From: DATIJJ01 sp035478255
GTDB taxonomy: Bacteria; Pseudomonadota; Gammaproteobacteria; DSM-16500
Assembly: GCA_035478255.1 (NCBI GenBank)
Contig: DATIJV010000118.1
Coordinates: forward strand, 1-12,461
Reading direction: 5' to 3'
DNA length: 12,461 nt
In this document: positions 7,052-12,461 of the stretch, in pieces
How the letters are laid out: every line of letters begins with the position of its first letter
How positions within the stretch are numbered: the stretch's first letter is position 1
Notes under the pieces: generated by a model
The model's database searches: none
What the model was told of the DNA's origin: nothing
The model's input: the letters and a program-made list of their open reading frames with translations, nothing else
Position numbers and translations under genes: made by a program

Positions 7052-7942
7052 TTAATCAAACCCCAAACTCCCCAACGCTTTCTCATCATCCGTCCAATCA
7101 CTTTTAACCTTCACCCAAAGACGCAAAAAAATCTTTTTTCCCAGAAGTTTTACCATTTCTTTCCGCGCTGCTGTCCCAATACTTTTCAAACGTTCCCCAT
7201 TCTTCCCAATCACAATCGGCTTCTGCCCTTCCCTCTCAACCCAAATAATAGCGCTAATTTCCAGCAGCTTCCCTTCATCCTTCATCGCTTCAACCACTAC
7301 CGTTGTACTATATGGCAATTCCTGTTCCGTCGCACGAATCACTTTTTCCCGAATAATTTCTGCCACCTGAAAACGCTCATTTTTATCTGTGATTTGCTCA
7401 TCTGGAAAAAGATGCGGGCCTTCCGGCATCATGTTCACCAACGTTTCCTCCAGCGAATCCAAATTCTCGCGGCGCTTCGCAGAAATCGGAATAATATGTG
7501 CAAAATCAAATTTTTCTTTGTATTTTTCAATTAACGGCAGAATTTCTTTTTTATCATTTAATTTATCAATTTTATTAATGGCTAAAATGACGGGCGCATT
7601 GGCTTCCGACACTTTTTTTAAAACCAATTCATCATCCGGCAGCCAACGCAAAGCGTCTACGATAAAAACAATCACATCTGCGTCTAAAATGACTGCACTC
7701 GCCAATCGATTCATGTAACGATTCATCACACGTTTTTCTGCATCATGCAGTCCTGGCGTATCAATGTAAACAATCTGCGTTTCACCTATCGATTTAATCC
7801 CTAAAATTTGATTGCGTGTCGTTTGCGGTTTAGGTGAAATAATACTGATTTTCTTGCCGATTAATGCATTCAGCAAAGTTGATTTCCCAACATTGGGGCG
7901 GCCCACAATTGCAACATAACCGCATCGCGAAACTGTTTTCAT
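7052..7942 (-). CDS. era: GTPase Era (16S rRNA maturation, 30S assembly)
   Basis: A 296-residue GTPase (family about 300) that binds the 3' end of 16S rRNA, including the region next to the anti-Shine-Dalgarno, and assists 30S subunit maturation. Motifs seen are G1 GRPNVGKS (14-21), the switch region PKPQTTRNQI, G3 DTPG (61-64), G4 NKID near 125, G5 SAK, and a C-terminal KH domain with VIGKNGERL near 247. The start overlaps the rnc stop as ATGA; only a weak ribosome binding site precedes it, so translation is probably coupled to rnc. The following gap to recO is filled by repeat B. Confidence 0.97.
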   Translation of the reverse strand: MKTVSRCGYVAIVGRPNVGKSTLLNALIGKKISIISPKPQTTRNQILGIKSIGETQIVYIDTPGLHDAEKRVMNRYMNRLASAVILDADVIVFIVDALRWLPDDELVLKKVSEANAPVILAINKIDKLNDKKEILPLIEKYKEKFDFAHIIPISAKRRENLDSLEETLVNMMPEGPHLFPDEQITDKNERFQVAEIIREKVIRATEQELPYSTTVVVEAMKDEGKLLEISAIIWVEREGQKPIVIGKNGERLKSIGTAARKEMVKLLGKKIFLRLWVKVKSDWTDDEKALGSLGFD

Positions 7943-8607
7943 TTTTTAATGGCCTCAAAATACTCTAGCATATTTTCTGCTGCTTGCTGTTCAGCTCTGC
8001 GGCGGCTCGTGCCTTTGCCAATAATTTTTTTATCCAGCACCGAACAGCTGACAACAAATATTTGTTGATGCGCTTCACCTTCAATGGATTTTACTTCATA
8101 AACAGGAAGCTGTGTTCGCTGCTTTTGCAAATATTCCTGTAATTCTGTTTTCGGATCTTTGTGGCTGGATGCAAAACTCAGCGGAGTTAATAAGGGCTGA
8201 TACCAACGCAAAATACATTCTCGCACGGATTCAAAATTACTATCCAGATATATCGCGCCCACAATGGCTTCCATCGTACAAGAAATAATAGATGTACGAT
8301 CATGGCCGCCGCTTTTTAATTCGCCCATCCCTAAATGCAAATAACGCCCCAATTCAAATTCCCGGCCTAGTTTTCCCAATGTGTCACGATTAATGAGTGT
8401 TGCGCGCCAGCGGCTCAAGTCTCCTTCCTGTGCATGAGGAAACTGCTGAAATAAAGCTTCAGCAATCACAAAATTCACGACAGAATCACCAAAAAATTCC
8501 AAGCGTTCATTATTTTCTTCACTACTGCTGCGATGCGTCAACGCAATTTTTAATAAGTGTGGATTGTTAAATTGATATCCCAATTTTCGACAAAGTTCTT
8601 GACTCAT
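7939..8607 (-). CDS. rnc: Ribonuclease III
   Basis: Endonuclease cutting double-stranded RNA in rRNA precursors and structured mRNAs. It has 222 residues: a catalytic domain (about 1-150) with signature NNERLEFFGDSVV, and a C-terminal double-stranded RNA-binding domain (DPKTELQEYLQ to RRRAEQQAAENMLEYF). Acidic residues Glu34, Glu37, Asp41, Glu61 and Glu113 align with E. coli Glu38, Glu41, Asp45, Glu65 and Glu117. The position matching E. coli Asp114 is Cys110 (SCTMEAIVGAIYLDS), which is unusual. GAGGT lies seven bases before the ATG. It is 13 bp after lepB and overlaps era by four bases. E. coli rnc controls its own operon by cleaving a leader hairpin; here the obvious duplex lies downstream, after era. 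Confidence 0.96.
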   Translation of the reverse strand: MSQELCRKLGYQFNNPHLLKIALTHRSSSEENNERLEFFGDSVVNFVIAEALFQQFPHAQEGDLSRWRATLINRDTLGKLGREFELGRYLHLGMGELKSGGHDRTSIISCTMEAIVGAIYLDSNFESVRECILRWYQPLLTPLSFASSHKDPKTELQEYLQKQRTQLPVYEVKSIEGEAHQQIFVVSCSVLDKKIIGKGTSRRRAEQQAAENMLEYFEAIKK

Positions 8608-8620
8608 GACATATACCTCA

Positions 8621-9412
8621 TTAATGAATCACCCTGCCGATTCTGTTCCATCTGATTTTATGCAAAAGATCTGCATCAGAATCCCAACTCATCCAGATTA
8701 CACTGGCTTTTCCAATAATATTTTTATCGGGAACAAATCCCCAATAACGGCTGTCTGCGCTCTCATCACGATTATCACCCATCGCAAAATACATGCCGGG
8801 CGGAACAACAATGTCTTTGAAATCATCATCAGGCTTGGTTGGAACCTGGAAAATAGGATGTTTTATGCCAAAAAAATCTTCTTCTTTTTGTACGACTTCC
8901 CAATTATCATCACCATCCTGGTCTGTTGTATATTTTTGAAATTCTTGCGGGATTTTTTTGCCGTTTACATAAAGAATTTTATTCATGTAACTGATTTTAT
9001 CGCCAGGCAAACCAATCACACGCTTGATAAAATCCACAGAAGGATTGACTGGATAACGAAAAACAAAAATATCACCGCGATTCACGTTCTTCGTTGGAAT
9101 TATTTTTTTATGCACAACAGGTAACCGTATTCCATAATCAAATTTATTAACTAAAATAAAATCGCCGACTAGCAAAGTAGGTTTTAACGATCCAGAGGGA
9201 ATACGAAAAGGCTCATACAAAAATGAGCGCAGCAAAAATACGATCAATAGCACAGGAAAAAATGAACGGGCGTATTCGCTGATAACAGGCATGGAATCTT
9301 CAGAAAGATTGGCTTTTTTGCGTCGGGGTGCCAGAAAAATAATATCAAATAATGAAAGCAAACCCGCAATGAGGGTTGCATAAAATAAAATAAGTTCAAA
9401 ATTAAAGTTCAC
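8621..9412 (-). CDS. lepB: Signal peptidase I
   Basis: Inner-membrane serine protease that removes signal peptides from exported proteins. It has 263 residues. Two N-terminal membrane segments (about 7-28 and 50-65) are joined by a charged loop (APRRKKANLSED). The catalytic Ser75 lies in IPSGSLKPTLLVGD, where E. coli has Met after the Ser and this protein has Leu. The general base is Lys130 in FIKRVIGLPGD. The conserved GDNRDESADSRYWGFVP box begins at 212. The start is GTG, with GGAG nine bases upstream. It follows lepA by 16 bp. The substrate-binding domain shows the usual insertion between the Lys and GDN boxes. Confidence 0.96.
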   Translation of the reverse strand: MNFNFELILFYATLIAGLLSLFDIIFLAPRRKKANLSEDSMPVISEYARSFFPVLLIVFLLRSFLYEPFRIPSGSLKPTLLVGDFILVNKFDYGIRLPVVHKKIIPTKNVNRGDIFVFRYPVNPSVDFIKRVIGLPGDKISYMNKILYVNGKKIPQEFQKYTTDQDGDDNWEVVQKEEDFFGIKHPIFQVPTKPDDDFKDIVVPPGMYFAMGDNRDESADSRYWGFVPDKNIIGKASVIWMSWDSDADLLHKIRWNRIGRVIH

Positions 9413-9428
9413 TTAAAGGTTCTCCAAA

Positions 9429-11222
9429 TTATTTCTTATCCACCTTCAACACTGCCAAAAATGCTTCTTGCGGAATTTCAACATTTCCGACCTGTTTCAT
9501 GCGCTTTTTACCTTCTTTTTGTTTTTCCAGCAGTTTACGTTTACGTGATACGTCACCGCCATAACATTTTGCCAAAACATTTTTGCGTAATGCTTTCACT
9601 GTACTGCGCGCAATAATATGCGCACCAATCGCCGCCTGAATCGCCACATCAAACATTTGCCGTGGAATCAGTTCCTGCATTTTCTCAGTGAGCTGCCGCC
9701 CTTTATATTGCGATTGCTCCCGATGCACAATCAAAGCAAGTGCATCAACTTTATCTCCATTAATCATTAAATCCAGTTTAACCAGGTCCGCTGCCTGAAA
9801 ATAAGAAAAACTATAATCCAGAGAAGCATAACCACGACTCACAGATTTTAATCGATCAAAAAAATCCAGCACAATTTCCGCCAGGGGAATTTCATAAGCC
9901 AAAGAAATTTGATTTCCTAAATATTGCATATTTTTTTGTGTACCGCGCCGCTCCACACACAAGGTAATCACACTGCCTAAATATTGTTGCGGCACTAAAA
10001 TATTGACCGTCGCAATGGGTTCCCGAATTTCTTCAATGTAATTAACTACCGGAAGTTTAGAAGGATTATCGATATAAAGCGTTTCACCTTTTGTTGTCAC
10101 CACTTCATAAACCACTGTCGGTGCAGTGGTAATGAGATTCATTCCATATTCGCGTTCCAAACGTTCTTGCACAATTTCCATGTGCAGCATACCAAGAAAT
10201 CCGCAGCGAAAACCAAATCCTAATGCTTCGGATGATTCAGGTTCATAAAATAAAGCCGCGTCATTCAAACATAATTTGGCTAAAGCTTCGCGAAATGCAG
10301 GAAAATCATCGGCACTGACCGGGAACAATCCCGCATAAACTTGAGGTTTTATTTTTTTAAAACCAGGCAAGGGTTCTTTCGCAGATTTATTCGCATGCGT
10401 CAAAGTATCACCGACTGGCGCACCATTAATATCTTTAATGCCTGCAACAACATACCCAACCTCTCCCGCACTTAAACTGGTCGTCGGAAAACGTTTGGGA
10501 GTAAACACGCCAATTCCGCTGACTTCATGATTTCTGCCAGTCGACATCACTTGCATTTTTTCGCCGACTTTTAAAATGCCATTTTTCACACGGACCAGGG
10601 AGACAACTCCCAGATAACTATCAAACCAGGAGTCAATAATTAATGCTTGTAATGGTGCATTCGGATCGCCTTCGGGAGAGGGAATATCTGCTATGATTTT
10701 TTCGAGCAGTTCAACAATACCAATTCCCATTTTAGCGCTGACGCCCAAAGCATCTTGTGCTTCAATGCCAATAATTTCTTCAATTTCTTTGATGACACGT
10801 CCGGCATCCGCCTGAGGTAAATCAATTTTGTTTAGAACAGGAATAACTTCGAGACCTTGCTCAATCGCGGTATAACAGACAGCCAGAGTTTGCGCTTCCA
10901 CGCCCTGCCCTGCATCGACGACTAATAATGCACCTTCACAGGCAGCCAGCGAGCGAGAGACTTCATACGAAAAATCTACGTGCCCAGGCGTATCAATAAA
11001 ATTTAATTGGTAAGTATGGCCATCTTTGGCTTTGTAACTCAATGTGACGCTATGCGCTTTAATGGTAATGCCCCGCTCACGCTCAAGGTCCATAGAGTCG
11101 AGGACTTGTTCAGCCATTTCGCGTGAGCTTAAACCACCGCATAATTGAATAAGACGATCCGCAAGTGTGGATTTGCCATGATCAATATGAGCAATAATTG
11201 AAAAATTTCGAATATGTTGCAT
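9429..11222 (-). CDS. lepA: Elongation factor 4 (LepA)
   Basis: Ribosome-associated translational GTPase of 597 residues, the normal family length, implicated in 30S biogenesis/initiation and in ribosome back-translocation in vitro. Motifs include G1 AHIDHGKST (11-19), G2 RERGITIKA, G3 DTPGHVDF near 77, G4 NKIDL near 130 and G5 SAK. The EF-G-like domains follow. The LepA-specific C-terminal domain is recognisable from AKCYGGDVSRKRKLLEKQKEGK and the ending EAFLAVLKVDKK. The start overlaps the stop of the ygfX-like gene by one base (TAATG). Pairing with lepB directly downstream is the classic arrangement. Confidence 0.98.
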   Translation of the reverse strand: MQHIRNFSIIAHIDHGKSTLADRLIQLCGGLSSREMAEQVLDSMDLERERGITIKAHSVTLSYKAKDGHTYQLNFIDTPGHVDFSYEVSRSLAACEGALLVVDAGQGVEAQTLAVCYTAIEQGLEVIPVLNKIDLPQADAGRVIKEIEEIIGIEAQDALGVSAKMGIGIVELLEKIIADIPSPEGDPNAPLQALIIDSWFDSYLGVVSLVRVKNGILKVGEKMQVMSTGRNHEVSGIGVFTPKRFPTTSLSAGEVGYVVAGIKDINGAPVGDTLTHANKSAKEPLPGFKKIKPQVYAGLFPVSADDFPAFREALAKLCLNDAALFYEPESSEALGFGFRCGFLGMLHMEIVQERLEREYGMNLITTAPTVVYEVVTTKGETLYIDNPSKLPVVNYIEEIREPIATVNILVPQQYLGSVITLCVERRGTQKNMQYLGNQISLAYEIPLAEIVLDFFDRLKSVSRGYASLDYSFSYFQAADLVKLDLMINGDKVDALALIVHREQSQYKGRQLTEKMQELIPRQMFDVAIQAAIGAHIIARSTVKALRKNVLAKCYGGDVSRKRKLLEKQKEGKKRMKQVGNVEIPQEAFLAVLKVDKK

Positions 11223-11698
11223 TATGCTTCCGGTGTTTGCTTAAAGCCCAGAATCTTAGCATGTGGATCGTATTTTTGTAAGAGCCTGTTCAAAGGCTCG
11301 TTTTTAAAAAACTTCATTCGCATGATAAATTGCCGATAAGCGCTAACTGACATAGCATCTTTAAATATCACGCAAGACTGGCTAAATCTTTTTCCCGGCA
11401 ATTTAAAACGCAAAACCCAAACCAGCGAAGTTACCGTACTGTCTTCTCCGAGAATAATAGGCATTTTCCCCTCAGCATTTTTTAAATACCAGCCATCTTC
11501 ATCATGCCCAATTGCCTGCCATTGCAACTGTTGATACATATTCCATACACCATAACTTATTACGCCCAAAACCAGCATTATTTTAATCCATCCCGGTATT
11601 GGCACATAAGCAATACCGGCTAAACTCCCCATGACCATGATCAGTTGTATTAAGAGAAAATACTGAGAAAAATCAAGCGTGCTTTCGAGTTTTTGCAT
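11222..11698 (-). CDS. ygfX: YgfX-like small membrane protein
   Basis: A 158-residue protein with two hydrophobic segments near the N-terminus (about 14-31 and 37-53) separated by a short PIPGW turn, then a soluble part with DGWYLKNAEG and LRFKLPGKRFSQSCVIFKDAMS. This layout, and its position directly after sdhE, match YgfX (also called CptA). YgfX was reported in E. coli as a membrane toxin affecting FtsZ and MreB and counteracted by YgfY; since YgfY is SdhE, the toxin-antitoxin reading is disputed. The start overlaps the end of sdhE by 26 nt, implying coupled synthesis. Assignment rests on topology, a few motifs and context, so it is less certain than its neighbours. Confidence 0.75.
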   Translation of the reverse strand: MQKLESTLDFSQYFLLIQLIMVMGSLAGIAYVPIPGWIKIMLVLGVISYGVWNMYQQLQWQAIGHDEDGWYLKNAEGKMPIILGEDSTVTSLVWVLRFKLPGKRFSQSCVIFKDAMSVSAYRQFIMRMKFFKNEPLNRLLQKYDPHAKILGFKQTPEA

Positions 11699-11924
11699 GA
11701 TGGCGAATTTTCCCTACAATATCAATGAATTCCGGCTGTGAAGGAATTTCCTTTCCTGTCAACCACATAAATAACTCTTGATCATTACAATCCAGTAATG
11801 CAATAAACTTTTCCTGATCTTCCAGGGTCGCCTGCAAGAAGGCTTCTTCCAGAAAATTTCCTAGTAAAACATCAAGTTCCAGCATACCGCGGCGGCATGC
11901 CCACCGTAAACGCGAAGGTATCAT
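11673..11924 (-). CDS. sdhE: Succinate dehydrogenase assembly factor SdhE
   Basis: Small cytoplasmic protein (83 residues) that promotes covalent attachment of FAD to the flavoprotein subunits of succinate dehydrogenase and fumarate reductase. The hallmark RGxxE motif is present as RRGMLELD, with Arg12, Gly13 and Glu16, followed by the family pattern of Leu/Asp-rich helices and LFMWLTGKEIP. The ATG at 11930 would add two residues, but AAGAG lies directly against it; the same AAGAG is six bases before the ATG at 11924, which is the better start. It is the first gene of the minus-strand block and has a promoter candidate about 35 bp upstream. Confidence 0.92.
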   Translation of the reverse strand: MIPSRLRWACRRGMLELDVLLGNFLEEAFLQATLEDQEKFIALLDCNDQELFMWLTGKEIPSQPEFIDIVGKIRHHAKTRKHA

Positions 11925-11960
11925 AGTCATCTCTTAATATTTCCATAATCATAGCGAGCT

Positions 11961-11988
11961 ATTATATTGATAAGGGGTCAAGTGTGCA
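11961..11988 (-). promoter_or_regulatory. Putative sigma-70 promoter of the sdhE operon
   Basis: On the minus strand, TGCACA (11983-11988, four of six matches to TTGACA) is followed after 16 bp by a perfect TATAAT (11961-11966). Transcription would begin near 11954, about 25-30 nt before the sdhE start. It is the only gap large enough for a promoter before the run of closely packed genes. It interleaves with a candidate promoter for the divergent small gene. Confidence 0.5.
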
Positions 11989-11995
11989 GTATTCT
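11967..11995 (+). promoter_or_regulatory. Putative divergent promoter for the 78-residue gene
   Basis: TTGATA (11967-11972, five of six matches) and TATTCT (11990-11995, four of six) are separated by exactly 17 bp on the plus strand. Its -35 directly abuts the -10 of the opposite promoter, so RNA polymerase could not occupy both at once. The -10 is imperfect, so this is a moderate call. Confidence 0.4.
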
Positions 11996-12046
11996 TAAAT
12001 AAAAATTTCCAGAGCCAAGGATGGCATCGATAAAGCAGGTGACATT

Positions 12047-12283
12047 ATGGCACAACAAAATTTGAAAAAAGAACTTATTCAGATAATGGAAGACCTTCCC
12101 ATCAAACCTCACTATCGCGCTGAATTTGCCGCCATTATAAAACATATCGAACAAGGCAGAATCAAGATTGACAACAATCCCCAAAAATTTGATGATTTTG
12201 TTTCTAATCTTGATGAGAACATGCCTTACTTATTCGATGATACCCAAGAGAACAAAAATCAATATGGTCGAAAAGGCCGGTAA
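12047..12283 (+). CDS. Small hypothetical protein, 78 residues
   Basis: I do not recognise this protein. It is hydrophilic, with no signal peptide or membrane segment. The N-terminal two thirds (KKELIQIMEDLPIKPHYRAEFAAIIKHIEQGRI) look helical; the C-terminus is acidic (FDDFVSNLDENMPYLFDDTQEN) and ends basic (GRKGR). AGGTG lies five bases before the ATG, and a promoter candidate sits upstream, which supports it as a real gene. It is the only convincing plus-strand gene in the window. Repeat C begins just after its stop codon: the flank shared with repeat A starts at 12283, the last base of the stop. The C-terminus could therefore have been altered by that insertion. Confidence 0.6.
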   Translation: MAQQNLKKELIQIMEDLPIKPHYRAEFAAIIKHIEQGRIKIDNNPQKFDDFVSNLDENMPYLFDDTQENKNQYGRKGR

Positions 12284-12306
12284 GTATTCGGTGGTTCTTT
12301 ATTTTG

Positions 12307-12441
12307 ACCTCCTTCCCCTATCCCCTTCCTCCAAGAAAAACACTTGGAGGAAGGGGGACGTTCTAATTAAGCGCATCTGTATCGAAGCGTCCCCCTTCCT
12401 CCACATGCTTTTTGTGGAGGAAGGGGAAAGGGGAAGGAGGT
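12307..12441 (+). repeat. Nested palindromic repeat, copy C (right edge)
   Basis: A 135-bp core with outer arms at 12307-12333 and 12415-12441, complementary over 27 bp with one mismatch, ending ACCTCCTT and AAGGAGGT. The inner hairpins use the CCCCTTCCTCCA stem twice, with loops different from those of A and B. The centre (about 12359-12391) has the same orientation as in copy A. The outer flanks match copy A further out: AGTATTCGGTG at 12283 equals 2468-2478, and the left flank TTCTTTATTTTG is the complement of the right flank of A. The full element is therefore probably longer, about 175 bp, and reaches the window end at CACGAA. Confidence 0.92.
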
Positions 12442-12461
12442 AAAAAAACAAAAAACACGAA

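Noticed and set aside
8606..9124. A 172-residue plus-strand frame opposite lepB.
   Set aside because: It is the antisense shadow of lepB, which has all its catalytic motifs; the frame has no recognisable domain or ribosome binding site.
2487..12441. The repeats as a CRISPR array.
   Set aside because: The copies are dispersed kilobases apart, contain no regular spacers, and no cas genes are present.
12168..12443. A 91-residue plus-strand frame running into repeat C.
   Set aside because: It overlaps the better-supported 78-residue gene in another frame, and its C-terminal half is translated repeat sequence.

Overview
The window looks like a chromosomal segment of a moderately AT-rich gammaproteobacterium. 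The block lepA-lepB-rnc-era-recO-pdxJ is the standard gammaproteobacterial arrangement. Many of the proteins look to me most like those of the Legionellales (Legionella/Coxiella/Aquicella-type bacteria), but that is an impression from sequence style and not from a search. No rRNA, tRNA, CRISPR array or transposase gene is visible.

Layout: twelve genes lie head to tail on the minus strand. In transcription order they are sdhE, ygfX-like, lepA, lepB, rnc, era, [repeat B], recO, pdxJ, gltX, cysS, [repeat A], arfB and a half-size ABC exporter. Most junctions overlap or touch (ATGA or TAATG), so most of the block is probably co-transcribed and translationally coupled. The products cover flavinylation of succinate dehydrogenase, translation (LepA, GltX, CysS, ArfB), ribosome and RNA maturation (RNase III, Era), protein export (LepB), DNA repair (RecO) and vitamin B6 synthesis (PdxJ). 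A small unrecognised gene points the other way at the right end. It shares a compact divergent promoter region with sdhE.

The most unusual content is a family of nested palindromes, about 135-145 bp each, present three times (A 2487-2631, B 6905-7039, C 12307-12441). Each has CT/GA-rich arms that are themselves hairpins, around a conserved asymmetric centre of about 33 nt. That centre shows that B is inverted relative to A and C. The ends read ACCTCCTT...AAGGAGGT, which are the anti-Shine-Dalgarno and Shine-Dalgarno sequences. Copy B fills the era-recO junction, forms a perfect 56-bp inverted repeat, and supplies the Shine-Dalgarno of recO from its own end. In RNA this gives a long duplex, a plausible substrate for the RNase III encoded just upstream, and it would mask the recO ribosome binding site. 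The RNase III itself has Cys where a metal-binding Asp is expected. A different palindromic array lies at the left edge, downstream of the ABC exporter gene.
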